Below are positions 6,703 through 13,793 of a stretch of DNA of 14,469 bases, piece after piece. The DNA is from Clostridia bacterium. GTDB lineage: Bacteria; Bacillota; Clostridia; Oscillospirales; CAG-272. The stretch spans positions 1 to 14,469 of the forward strand of contig CAAEBS010000187.1 in assembly GCA_900754175.1 (NCBI GenBank). Direction: 5' to 3'. The first letter of the stretch is position 1. The number at the start of each line of letters is the position of its first letter. The notes beneath the pieces were generated by a model. The model made no database searches, had not been told where the DNA came from, and saw only the letters and a program-made list of their open reading frames with translations. Position numbers and translations under genes: made by a program.

Positions 6703-7825
6703 AATAAAGATTATTATCGCCCCCGATTCTTTCAAGGGCAGTATCGGCGCCGCCGAAGCCGCCGAAGCCATAAAAGCAGGACTTGCGGAAACGCTCGGCG
6801 ACGCCGACCTTCTCACGCTTCCGATTGCAGACGGGGGCGAAGGCACGCTTGACGCCATGACCGGCAAAACGCCGCTCACCTCCCTTTCGGTGCCGGGACC
6901 GCTCGGCGATACCGTCACGGCTCGTTTCGGTCACGTGGGAAACGTCGCCGTGATCGAAATGGCAAGCGCCGCCGGACTTACGCTTGTGGAAGAAAAAAAG
7001 CGCTCCGCCATGCGGACGACTACGTACGGGGTGGGCAGAATCATTCTCCGTGCGCTGGACGACGGCTACCGCAAGCTGATGCTGACGGTGGGCGGAAGCG
7101 GCACGAACGACGGCGGATGCGGAATGTTTTCCGCATTGGGCGCCCGCTTTCTGAAAGAGGACGGCACGGCTTTTGTGCCCTGCGGCGGCACGCTGTCGGA
7201 AATTGCCGGAATCGACCTTGGGGGGCTTGACAGCCGCCTGAAGGACTGCGTGTTCACGGTTGCGACCGACGTCAGAAATCCTCTGCTCGGCGAACACGGC
7301 GCCACCCGGGTATACGCCCGCCAGAAAGGCGCCGACGACCGGGAGCTTGATCTTATGGAAGCCGGAATGTCCCATTACGCCGACATCCTGCGGCAGATGT
7401 GCGGCAGAGATATCGCCGCCATTCCCGGGTGCGGCGCCGGAGGCGGTTTTGCAACGCCGCTTCTTGCCTTTCTGAACGCTCAGATCCGCTCGGGCATTGA
7501 AGCGGTTCTGGAAGCGGTTCATTTTGCCGACGCTCTGAAAGGCGCCGACGCCGTTATTACGGGCGAGGGAAAGATCGACCGCCAGAGCCTTTACGGAAAA
7601 GCCATCAGCGGCGTTGCCGGACTTGCCGGAAAAGCCGGCGTGCCGGTGTATTGCCTGGTCGGATGCGTGGGCGACGACCGGGAGGAACTGAAAAAAATGG
7701 GGGTAAGCGAAATCTACGCCCTGACCGACATCGCCCCCTCTGCCGAATACGCCATGGCGCACCCCGCACAGCTTCTGCAGGAGCTGGCGCAACGCTTTGC
7801 AAAAGAACATTTTCCGGGGATGTGA
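6692..7825 (+). CDS. glxK: Glycerate kinase, type I (GlxK/GarK family)
   Basis: A 377-residue kinase of the GlxK/GarK glycerate kinase family (usual length 375-385). It phosphorylates D-glycerate with ATP, in well-studied members to 2-phosphoglycerate. Recognisable motifs are APDSFKGS (10-17), PIADGGEGT (44-52), VGGSGTNDGGCG (133-144), DVRNPLLG (193-200), GCGAGGG (246-252) and TGEGKID (290-296). A longer frame from 6590 lies inside the repressor gene in another frame and is not needed. The ATG at 6692 starts just before the conserved KIIIAPDSFKGS beginning and overlaps the repressor stop by 11 bases, implying translational coupling. The ribosome site is diffuse. Cotranscription with the DeoR regulator suggests that glycerate arises from the same sugar pathway, for example by oxidation of glyceraldehyde. 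That link is inferred. Confidence 0.93.
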   Translation: MKRKIKIIIAPDSFKGSIGAAEAAEAIKAGLAETLGDADLLTLPIADGGEGTLDAMTGKTPLTSLSVPGPLGDTVTARFGHVGNVAVIEMASAAGLTLVEEKKRSAMRTTTYGVGRIILRALDDGYRKLMLTVGGSGTNDGGCGMFSALGARFLKEDGTAFVPCGGTLSEIAGIDLGGLDSRLKDCVFTVATDVRNPLLGEHGATRVYARQKGADDRELDLMEAGMSHYADILRQMCGRDIAAIPGCGAGGGFATPLLAFLNAQIRSGIEAVLEAVHFADALKGADAVITGEGKIDRQSLYGKAISGVAGLAGKAGVPVYCLVGCVGDDREELKKMGVSEIYALTDIAPSAEYAMAHPAQLLQELAQRFAKEHFPGM

Positions 7826-7834
7826 AATCACACA

Positions 7835-7878
7835 AACGGCTGTTGTACCATTCATGGTACAACAGCCGTTCGTTTTTT
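7835..7878 (+). terminator. Strong rho-independent terminator after the glycerate kinase gene
   Basis: A perfect 16-base stem (7835-7850 paired with 7855-7870) with a TTCA loop is followed by CG and six T residues (7873-7878). It lies 9 bases past the glycerate kinase stop and just before the stop of the convergent hydrogenase gene. On the minus strand the hairpin is followed by a poor T-run, so it may only partly stop hydrogenase transcripts. Confidence 0.93.
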
Positions 7879-7892
7879 ATAGGGGATACGTT

Positions 7893-9317
7893 TTATTTCA
7901 GCATGGAGATTGCATCCGTTATGGTCTTTTCCAGCGCCTGGCGTCCGTATTTATCGACGTCTGCCTTGCTCTTTTCGCCGTGTGTCAGACAGCCTGCGCC
8001 GCCGATACAGCCGCCCACGCACGCCATACCCTCAATGAAGTTGGCGTTCAGAAGATTTTTCCGCTTCTGGAGCAACGCCGTGCGGCAAGCTTCAATTCCG
8101 TCGCAGGAGCACGCTTTCAGCTCGAAATCGGTGATTCCCTGCTCTTTCAGTCCCTGCGCCACCGCATCCGAAAGTCCGCCCGAGCGGGCAAAGATCCGTC
8201 CGAAATAAGAGGCGTTATCCAGCACGCCCTCCTCCAGCGTCGTGATGTCAAGATCACGGCTGTCAAACAGCGCCTGCAATTCCTCAAAGGTCATTGCCGC
8301 ATCGACGTACGGCTTGACCGTATCCAGCTGGACCTCCATTTTCTTTGCCGTACACGGTCCCACAAAGACGACCCTGGCGCCCGGCATGGTGTCCTTTATG
8401 TACTTGGCGATCGTCGCCATGGGAGACAGATTGTGCGAAACGTAGGGCAAAAGGTCCGGGAAATTCTTCTGAATATAGTTGACGAATGCCGGACAGCAGG
8501 AACTGGTAAGAAATCCTTTTTCCGCAAGCTCCCGGGATTCCGCCTGTGCCACCATATCGGCGCCCAACGCCGCTTCGACCACCGTGTGGAAGCCCAGCTC
8601 CTTCAGCCCCGTTACCACCTGTCCGAGCTTGGCATAGGTGAACTGGCTGGAGATCGACGGCGCCACCACGGCGTACATCTTGTATTTCTGGTTGTTATTG
8701 CTTCCCTTTATCATGTCAATTACGTTCACGATATAGGATTTATCGGTAATGGCACCGAACGGGCACTGATAAACGCAGGCGCCGCAGGCAATACACTTTT
8801 CCTCGTCGATCGTCGCCGCCTTGTCCTCGTTCATGGAGATCGCCTTGACCTTGCAGGCGTTCTGGCAGGGACGCTTGCGCCCCACGATAGCGGTGTACGG
8901 GCAAACCTTGGAGCAGGCGCCGCACTCCTTGCACTTCGTCTTGTCGATATGCGCCACGTGGTGCTCGTCAAACGAAATGGCGCCGAAGCGGCAGACGTCC
9001 TCGCACCGGTGCGCAAGACAACCACGGCAGGCGTTGGTGACCTCGTAACCGCCGACCGGGCACTCGTCGCAGGCAATGTCGATGACCTGGATCACATTGT
9101 CGCTGTCGGTACGCCCGCCCATGGCGATCTTTACCCGCTCGGTAAGGATTGCTCTTTCCTTATAGACGCAACACCGCATGGTCGGCGTTTTTCCCGGCAC
9201 GATCGTCATGGGGATGTCGATCGCCGTCTGCGGCAGTCTCCCCGCCCACGCTTCTCTCGCTACCTCACGAAGAACCTTGTATTTCAGATATTGGACCTTT
9301 GTATCAAATTTTCTCAT
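7893..9317 (-). CDS. hydA2: [FeFe]-hydrogenase, monomeric, group B-like (HydA2 type)
   Basis: A 474-residue cytoplasmic hydrogenase that makes or oxidises H2 at an H-cluster. The N-terminal half is rich in iron-sulfur ligands. Cysteines 97/100/105/109 are one set. Two classical ferredoxin sets follow at 129/132/135/139 and 175/178/181/185, with extra pairs at 83/86 and 151/155. The H-domain has all three signatures in modified form: TSSCCPAF (271-278, for TSCCPGW), GPCTAKKME (320-328, for MPCTAKKxE) and FIEGMACVGGCIGGAG (427-442). The expected H-cluster cysteines are 275, 322, 433 and 437, with Cys274 as proton relay. Gly320 replaces the usual Met, which with the N-terminal arrangement points to group B. 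The ribosome site is weak. It is the last gene of the operon, 15 bases after the phosphatase gene. The redox partner is probably ferredoxin. Maturases must be encoded elsewhere. Confidence 0.94.
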   Translation of the reverse strand: MRKFDTKVQYLKYKVLREVAREAWAGRLPQTAIDIPMTIVPGKTPTMRCCVYKERAILTERVKIAMGGRTDSDNVIQVIDIACDECPVGGYEVTNACRGCLAHRCEDVCRFGAISFDEHHVAHIDKTKCKECGACSKVCPYTAIVGRKRPCQNACKVKAISMNEDKAATIDEEKCIACGACVYQCPFGAITDKSYIVNVIDMIKGSNNNQKYKMYAVVAPSISSQFTYAKLGQVVTGLKELGFHTVVEAALGADMVAQAESRELAEKGFLTSSCCPAFVNYIQKNFPDLLPYVSHNLSPMATIAKYIKDTMPGARVVFVGPCTAKKMEVQLDTVKPYVDAAMTFEELQALFDSRDLDITTLEEGVLDNASYFGRIFARSGGLSDAVAQGLKEQGITDFELKACSCDGIEACRTALLQKRKNLLNANFIEGMACVGGCIGGAGCLTHGEKSKADVDKYGRQALEKTITDAISMLK

Positions 9318-9332
9318 AACCCATTCACTTTC

Positions 9333-10505
9333 TTAAAAATAGCTCACCTTGATCCGTTTTCCCATTTTCCGCAGACACGCCGAAAGCTCTTCCACCAGAT
9401 TCATTTTGATATTGAAGTTGATCGGAAGATCCGGGTTCTGATGAGCGGGGTTCACGGCTCTGCCCACGAAAAAGTTGATATCGGTCGCCTCCTCGAACAA
9501 AAGGCGGCAGATAAGCGACGCTCCGTCCCGTTTCAGACTCCACTGTTCATAAGCGGAATTGTCCTTGAGATAATCCTTGGCGTATTCCAGCACCTTGTTG
9601 ACGGTAATCACGCCTTCGGTCACCAGATCCACGCCCTCGATCTCAGCGATCGGCGGCACGTCACTGCGCTCAAAGTTCAGACTTGCTTTCACCGTCTTGC
9701 CCAGATACTTTGCCGCAATGGAGGAGGTCGTTCCTCCGCACACGATATGTTTGCCCTCCTTGGAGAAGAACAGCGACATCATCCGGTTGCAGTCGTCCCG
9801 GTTGGAGGGAGGACCGAACAGGATATTCATCGGCACCCGCCGCCGGACACGGACCACGCAGGCGGTCGCATCGTCGCCCGGCTTTCCGCCGTACAGCTTG
9901 TTGCACTCGTCCACCAGAATGGTTGACAGCGTTTTTGCCGTATAACCCACGTCCGAAATCGTCTCCATAAAGGAAACGATGTCGTCGTATTTCCAGCCGA
10001 AATTATAGGACACGCCCATTCCCGCATGAGGACAGCCGTCGCTCATGGCGACGAACAGATCGCCCTCGCACAGGCGGATCACGGATTTATAAATCTTTTT
10101 GCCGCCGATATTCATCTCGGTTTTCGGATAGTCGTAATGCTTTCCGTTCCGTATCAGAATCACCATCGGGTTGTCGTACTGGATCACCTCCGCCTCGGAA
10201 TTGTGCACCAGATGAATGATGGTAAAGGTGGAATACGCCACTCCACGCACCGAGCAGATCGGCAGAGTCGCCGCAATGGTGGAAACGCAGTCCTCCAGCG
10301 ACAGCCCCTCCGACATCATCGTGGAAATGATCTTGGAGGTCAGCGTGGAAAGGATGCTTGCTTTTACGCCGCTTCCCAATCCGTCCGCAAGCACGATGAC
10401 CGACGAATCGTCTCCCTGCTCCACGATGTCCACATGGTCGCCGCAGAGCTGTTCGCCCTCGTGGTTGACGCTTTTATATCCGATATCCGCACATAAATCA
10501 TTCAT
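9333..10505 (-). CDS. SpoIIE/PP2C-type serine/threonine phosphatase with unassigned C-terminal domain
   Basis: A 390-residue soluble protein. Residues about 1-222 form a SpoIIE-type PP2C phosphatase with the metal-binding aspartates in order: GDHVD (Asp23), LADGLGSG (Asp41), MSDGCPHAG (Asp156) and GDDATACVV (Asp211/212). Such enzymes dephosphorylate serine or threonine, often on anti-sigma antagonist proteins. Residues about 225-390 form a second domain that I do not recognise. It has a GGTTSSIAAKYLGK motif (257-270), LVTEGVITVNK (294-304) and a conserved-looking tail from GRAVNP (348) to the end. The start has AAGGAGA nine bases upstream and overlaps the end of hydS by 8 bases, so the two are probably translated in a coupled manner. 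PP2C phosphatase genes are known beside sensory [FeFe]-hydrogenases, which supports a role as output of the H2 sensor. Its target is unknown. Confidence 0.9.
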   Translation of the reverse strand: MNDLCADIGYKSVNHEGEQLCGDHVDIVEQGDDSSVIVLADGLGSGVKASILSTLTSKIISTMMSEGLSLEDCVSTIAATLPICSVRGVAYSTFTIIHLVHNSEAEVIQYDNPMVILIRNGKHYDYPKTEMNIGGKKIYKSVIRLCEGDLFVAMSDGCPHAGMGVSYNFGWKYDDIVSFMETISDVGYTAKTLSTILVDECNKLYGGKPGDDATACVVRVRRRVPMNILFGPPSNRDDCNRMMSLFFSKEGKHIVCGGTTSSIAAKYLGKTVKASLNFERSDVPPIAEIEGVDLVTEGVITVNKVLEYAKDYLKDNSAYEQWSLKRDGASLICRLLFEEATDINFFVGRAVNPAHQNPDLPINFNIKMNLVEELSACLRKMGKRIKVSYF

Positions 10506-12174
10506 CCGATATCGTCTCCTTCAGCTTGGTCAGCGCAATCTTGGTCTCAGCCGCCGTTTCGCCCAGCAAAGACGCAATATCCTGCACGATCCGCATCTGC
10601 TTATCCACTACCTTGTCGGCGATCTCCACCGTCTGCTGACGGATGGTTTCTTTCTTCGCCCGTTCGTTTTCCTCGTCCGAAACGTCACGCATAATGCAGA
10701 TCAGAAGATGATAGTCCTTGTCGTACACCACCGTCTGCTCCACGTATTTCTGATATTCCGCAAGGTACGTGCGGCAGTCCCGGACGCTCCGCTTGGATTC
10801 CAGCACGTCAAGGAAGATCTTGGGATCGAGGATCCGCACCACCTGGTCGCCCAGAATATCGGAGGCGGACCGGATGTTCATGATCCTTCTTGCCGCCGCA
10901 TTGATCTGCTGTACCTCAAGATTTTCATTGAGCACGATCAGACCGTTCGGCGTGTTGTTCACGATGCTGTCCGAAAAGCTTTCCGCCTTATCCTTCAGGT
11001 ACGGCAGACACATGGAGATCTCCGCCTTGCCCTGATAAATGGCGATCGCCTTTTCCCGGCAGGTATTGTAACCGCAGGAGCCGCAGTTCAGCTCATCCTC
11101 CGGGCGAGTCTTGCCCATCTGCCGGAGAATATCCTTGATCTCGGCGTCAGACGGCATCTGTCCCCGCCTCGGAATCGGCTCAAAATTCTTTTTGATCTCT
11201 ATCACGTCGGGCTGGGACACGGCAAAATCCTTATCCCCCGCAAACTCTGCCACGGCAAGATAATCCTTGACGGGTGAGCGGTGGTATTTTTCCATGACCG
11301 GACCGCCCACACAGCTGCCGACGCAGGCGGACATTTCGATAAAGCAATGATGAATATTGCCGTTTTCGATATCCCGCAGGGCGGCAATGCAGTTTTCGGT
11401 CCCGTCCAGCGCCATATACGTATAACCCGGCGCATCCTGCGCCATGGTCTTGAGGATGCCTCCGGTCGTCGGGAAGAATCTTGCCCTGCTCTCCTCACAC
11501 CGGTCCGGCTCGGATTCCAGCGTGATACGTGCATCCTTCAGCCACTCGGTCAGTTCCTCAAAGGTCAGCACGGCATCCACGATGTCGCCGTAATACGCCG
11601 CTTCATCCTTTTTGGCAACGCAGGGACCGATGAATACCGTCTTTGCTTCCGGATGCCGCTTTTTGATGTCCCGGCAGTGCGCCTGCATCGGAGAGAGCAC
11701 ATCGGCAAGGTATTCCAGCTCCTTGGGAAAATACTTCTGAATCAGAAGATTGATCGAATGACAGCACGAGGAAATGACGATGTCCCTTTCCTCCTGCGCA
11801 AGGATTCTTTCATACTCCCGCTTGACGATGGTGGCACCGATCGCCGTTTCCTCCACGTCGCAGAAGCCGAGCGCCTGAAGCGCTTTCCGCATGGCGCCGA
11901 TCCCCACGCCGTTGTAGTTGGCGATAAAGGAGGGGGCAAGGCTGACGTAAACCGGATCGCCCGACTGGATCAGGACCTTTGCCTTTTCGGTCTCGTTGAC
12001 GATCTCCTTGGCGTTCTGCGGACATACCACAAAGCACTGCCCGCAAAGAATACATTCGTTGCCGATGATATGCGCCTGGTTGCCGGAAAACCGGATGGAT
12101 TTTACCGGACAGTGGCGGATACATTTATAACAGTTCTTACAATTTGATTTTTTCAAAGTCAGACAGTCAGACAT
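10498..12174 (-). CDS. hydS: Sensory [FeFe]-hydrogenase with PAS domain (HydS type)
   Basis: A 558-residue soluble sensor. Order of domains: two [4Fe-4S] ferredoxin motifs (cysteines 12/15/18/22 and 41/44/47/51), then a hydrogenase H-domain at about 75-300. A CxxCxxxxC...C iron-sulfur domain follows (364/367/372/389), then a PAS domain (about 397-500) and a charged helical tail (about 500-558). The H-cluster loops are degenerate: SSCCHS (135-140) replaces TSCCPGW, GPCVAKKDE (183-191) lacks the usual Met, and FIEMSACVGSC (278-288) replaces FExMACxGGC. The four ligand cysteines (138, 185, 284, 288) remain. This pattern fits group C/D regulatory hydrogenases such as HydS of Ruminococcus albus, thought to sense H2 rather than turn it over fast. 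No kinase domain is attached. A longer frame to 12303 runs back through the ferredoxin gene. The ATG at 12174 follows GGAAAGGAG and begins the ferredoxin motifs. Confidence 0.92.
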   Translation of the reverse strand: MSDCLTLKKSNCKNCYKCIRHCPVKSIRFSGNQAHIIGNECILCGQCFVVCPQNAKEIVNETEKAKVLIQSGDPVYVSLAPSFIANYNGVGIGAMRKALQALGFCDVEETAIGATIVKREYERILAQEERDIVISSCCHSINLLIQKYFPKELEYLADVLSPMQAHCRDIKKRHPEAKTVFIGPCVAKKDEAAYYGDIVDAVLTFEELTEWLKDARITLESEPDRCEESRARFFPTTGGILKTMAQDAPGYTYMALDGTENCIAALRDIENGNIHHCFIEMSACVGSCVGGPVMEKYHRSPVKDYLAVAEFAGDKDFAVSQPDVIEIKKNFEPIPRRGQMPSDAEIKDILRQMGKTRPEDELNCGSCGYNTCREKAIAIYQGKAEISMCLPYLKDKAESFSDSIVNNTPNGLIVLNENLEVQQINAAARRIMNIRSASDILGDQVVRILDPKIFLDVLESKRSVRDCRTYLAEYQKYVEQTVVYDKDYHLLICIMRDVSDEENERAKKETIRQQTVEIADKVVDKQMRIVQDIASLLGETAAETKIALTKLKETISDE

Positions 12175-12179
12175 CCGGA

Positions 12180-12443
12180 TCAACTCCTTTCCTTTTCTAC
12201 CGCACTCATGACCCTGTCGTTCCAGAAATCCCGGAATCCCTCCGGCGTAATGCCGGTATAGGTCGTATCGTTTACCGTTACGGTAACGCCGATACGGTTG
12301 CACTTGCCGGTGCAGAAGCTTCCGGTCAGCGCCACTTCATCCTCCAGATGATTGGCGGCAACCGCATCCTCCATCAGCTTCACGATGGTTTCGGCTCCCT
12401 TCAGGTGGCAGGAGCTTCCCACACATATTTCCACAATGACCAT
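12180..12443 (-). CDS. Thioredoxin-like [2Fe-2S] ferredoxin
   Basis: An 87-residue protein with the thioredoxin-like ferredoxin pattern. CVGSSC (Cys7, Cys12) and FCTGKC (Cys44, Cys48) give the C-x4-C ... C-x3-C set that binds one [2Fe-2S] cluster. It matches the C-terminal half of NuoE/HydC subunits and the stand-alone ferredoxins of this fold. It is clearly a paralogue of the preceding gene: both share CxGSSCHxKG and GxFCxGxC. GAGGG lies seven bases before the ATG. It is 2 bases after its sister gene and 5 bases before hydS. It probably carries electrons to or from one of the two hydrogenases. A NuoF-type flavin partner is not present in the operon. Confidence 0.88.
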   Translation of the reverse strand: MVIVEICVGSSCHLKGAETIVKLMEDAVAANHLEDEVALTGSFCTGKCNRIGVTVTVNDTTYTGITPEGFRDFWNDRVMSAVEKERS

Positions 12444-12445
12444 GC

Positions 12446-12685
12446 TTATACCCTCGGAAGCAGTTCCTTTTCAAAGAAGTCGTGCACCGTGTCCGGGCTG
12501 ACCGAATAAAAATCGTCATCCACCGAAACGCACACGCCCTCCTGACATCGTCCCATGCAGAAGGTGCCGCCCACCTCGATCTGTCCGCCGAGGTTCTTTT
12601 CGTCAATCAAAGCCTTCAGCCCTTCCACGACCTGCCTTGAGCCTTTGATGTGACATGAACTTCCGATACATACCGTTACTTTCAT
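12446..12685 (-). CDS. Thioredoxin-like [2Fe-2S] ferredoxin, second copy
   Basis: A 79-residue protein of the same fold as its downstream sister. The cluster ligands are Cys6 and Cys11 in CIGSSC and Cys43 and Cys47 in FCMGRC. It ends with an acidic/aromatic helix (HDFFEKELLPRV). The N-terminal helical extension of full NuoE proteins (about 160 residues) is missing, so only the cluster-binding half is present. GGGAG lies eight bases before the ATG. It is the first hydrogenase-related gene after lysR, 53 bases beyond its stop. A role as redox carrier of the hydrogenase system is inferred from gene order. Confidence 0.88.
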   Translation of the reverse strand: MKVTVCIGSSCHIKGSRQVVEGLKALIDEKNLGGQIEVGGTFCMGRCQEGVCVSVDDDFYSVSPDTVHDFFEKELLPRV

Positions 12686-12738
12686 TTCTCATACTCCCAT
12701 TTATGTAAATTTAAATTCAAAACTTTTCCCGCAAAGCC
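12686..12738 (-). promoter_or_regulatory. Short AT-rich gap between lysR and the ferredoxin genes
   Basis: This 53-base gap has an AT palindrome (AATTTAAATT, around 12709-12718) but no convincing -35/-10 pair. A weak TTGCGG with an AATTTA element 17 bases later can be drawn on the minus strand. The hydrogenase genes may therefore be read from the lysR promoter, with at most a weak or activator-dependent promoter here. No convincing Rex operator was seen. Confidence 0.3.
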
Positions 12739-12759
12739 TTACAGAAACCGAAGCTTTGC
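12731..12759 (-). terminator. Hairpin at the end of lysR, possible attenuator
   Basis: GCAAAGC (12731-12737) and GCTTTGC (12753-12759) are perfect 7-base arms with a 15-base loop that includes the lysR stop codon. On the minus strand the stem is followed by GGGAAAAGTTTTGAATTT, which has only a broken T-run. It could give partial termination between lysR and the hydrogenase genes. Evidence is weak. Confidence 0.3.
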
Positions 12760-13662
12760 CTCGCCCAGCTCCTCGACGAACATCTTATCCAGCTCGGTCA
12801 GGCGGTAATCCCTCCGGTGAATCAGCACGTCCCGGTAAATTTTCTCGTTGTCCCGGCACTTCCGCTCCACAAGACCGTAGCGGTCCAGTAGCTCATCCGG
12901 TACCGAGGACACCCACATGAACGCCTCGGGATTGACGGCAAGAACCTCAAACTGGCTGGCACGCTCAAAGACGAAGATCCGGCGGTTGGTATCCTCCGGC
13001 AACTCCTCCCGCCGCACCTCCGACAAAGAGAGAAACGGCACGTAAGGGTCCGCATGGGCAATTTCCAGGTAGGGCTTCAGGTCCTCGTAGCCGATCTCCT
13101 CTTTCTTTGCCAGCGGATGCCGGGCGTTCATAATCAGCACGTAGTGAAACTCGGTCACAAGCTCGCCCACAAGCTCCTTTTCCTCCAGAAGATCCCGGAA
13201 ATAGCGCTCGTGTCTTGCCGCATACCGGATGATTCCCAGCTTGTAGTCCGAGCGGAGAATGTTATTGATGGCACGGAGCGCATTGGTCTCCTTGTAAAAG
13301 ATCTCCACCGGCGTATCCTCCGGCAAGCGCAGAGAAAAACGGGAAAAGGCATAAGAAATGTAGCTTGCCCGGGGGACCGAAATGGAAAATTTCTGCTTCT
13401 GCCCCTCCCCTTTCAGGAAGATTTTTTCTACCTCCTGAATCTGATTGAGGATGTTGTTCGCATACTGCATCAGGCGCTCTCCGTCGGGTGTCAGGACCAT
13501 TCCCTTGGTCGTTCTTTCAAAGATAGTGATCCCGAGGGAGGTCTCCAGCTCCTTGATGGCACGGCTGATGTTGGGCTGTGCCACAAACAACTGCTTTGCC
13601 GCCTTGCTGATAGAGCCGCTTCTGGCAACCTCGTGCGCATATTTCAGATACAGGATGTTCAA
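12739..13662 (-). CDS. LysR-type transcriptional regulator, TTG start
   Basis: A 307-residue LysR-family regulator of normal length. The N-terminal winged helix-turn-helix occupies about 1-60 (SGSISKAAKQLFVAQPNISRA and FERTTKGMVLTPDGE), then a helical linker and an effector-binding domain (about 90-300). The family usually opens with a start like MNILYLKYAHEVA, which here begins at a TTG codon. AAAGGAG lies seven bases upstream, the right distance. An ATG five bases earlier is out of frame and opens only ATG-CGT-TGA. The gene lies directly upstream of the ferredoxin-hydrogenase genes on the same strand and has a strong promoter of its own. It may activate or tune that operon in answer to a metabolite. 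The ligand is unknown. Confidence 0.92.
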   Translation of the reverse strand: MNILYLKYAHEVARSGSISKAAKQLFVAQPNISRAIKELETSLGITIFERTTKGMVLTPDGERLMQYANNILNQIQEVEKIFLKGEGQKQKFSISVPRASYISYAFSRFSLRLPEDTPVEIFYKETNALRAINNILRSDYKLGIIRYAARHERYFRDLLEEKELVGELVTEFHYVLIMNARHPLAKKEEIGYEDLKPYLEIAHADPYVPFLSLSEVRREELPEDTNRRIFVFERASQFEVLAVNPEAFMWVSSVPDELLDRYGLVERKCRDNEKIYRDVLIHRRDYRLTELDKMFVEELGEAKLRFL

Positions 13663-13694
13663 CGCATAGCTCCTTTCTCCGCCTCAGACACGGT

Positions 13695-13712
13695 AAAAAA
13701 CCGCCCCGGCGG
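13695..13712 (-). terminator. GC hairpin plus T-run in the lysR leader, candidate attenuator
   Basis: On the minus strand the 5' leader of lysR contains CCGCCGGGGCGG (13701-13712), able to form a 4-5 base GC stem. Six T residues (13695-13700) follow directly. An overlapping alternative pairing CGGT/ACCG (13691-13694 with 13700-13703) would use the T-run itself and exclude the first stem. This resembles a small terminator/antiterminator pair, but the stem is short. Confidence 0.3.
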
Positions 13713-13757
13713 CGCCTTTGCTCTTTCTGTGACGTCCGGTATTTTTTCTTCCGCTTT

Positions 13758-13786
13758 ATTATATCACTTTTTTCGCAGAAATTCAA
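13758..13786 (-). promoter_or_regulatory. Sigma-A promoter of lysR (and probably the hydrogenase operon)
   Basis: On the minus strand TTGAAT (13781-13786), a 17-base spacer and a perfect TATAAT (13758-13763) preceded by TGA form a strong extended -10 promoter. Transcription should start near 13751, giving a leader of about 90 bases before the TTG start of lysR. Confidence 0.85.
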
Positions 13787-13793
13787 GAACATA

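Noticed and set aside
7821..7832. TGTGAAATCACA, resembling a Crp or Rex site
   Set aside because: It overlaps the glycerate kinase stop codon, arms are only 5 bases with a 2-base spacer, and it sits next to a terminator rather than a promoter.
7797..9926. A very long open frame on the plus strand (709 codons) opposite the hydrogenase and phosphatase genes
   Set aside because: Its translation is rich in His, Arg and Leu with no domain, it has no ribosome site, and it runs across two well-supported genes on the other strand. It is a codon-bias shadow.
10216..11277. A 353-codon plus-strand frame opposite the phosphatase and hydS
   Set aside because: No motifs. It crosses the boundary between two overlapping real genes on the other strand.
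12700..12725. A possible Rex operator in the AT-rich gap before the ferredoxin genes
   Set aside because: The half-sites TTTTGAA and TTTACAT do not form a matching inverted pair at Rex spacing.
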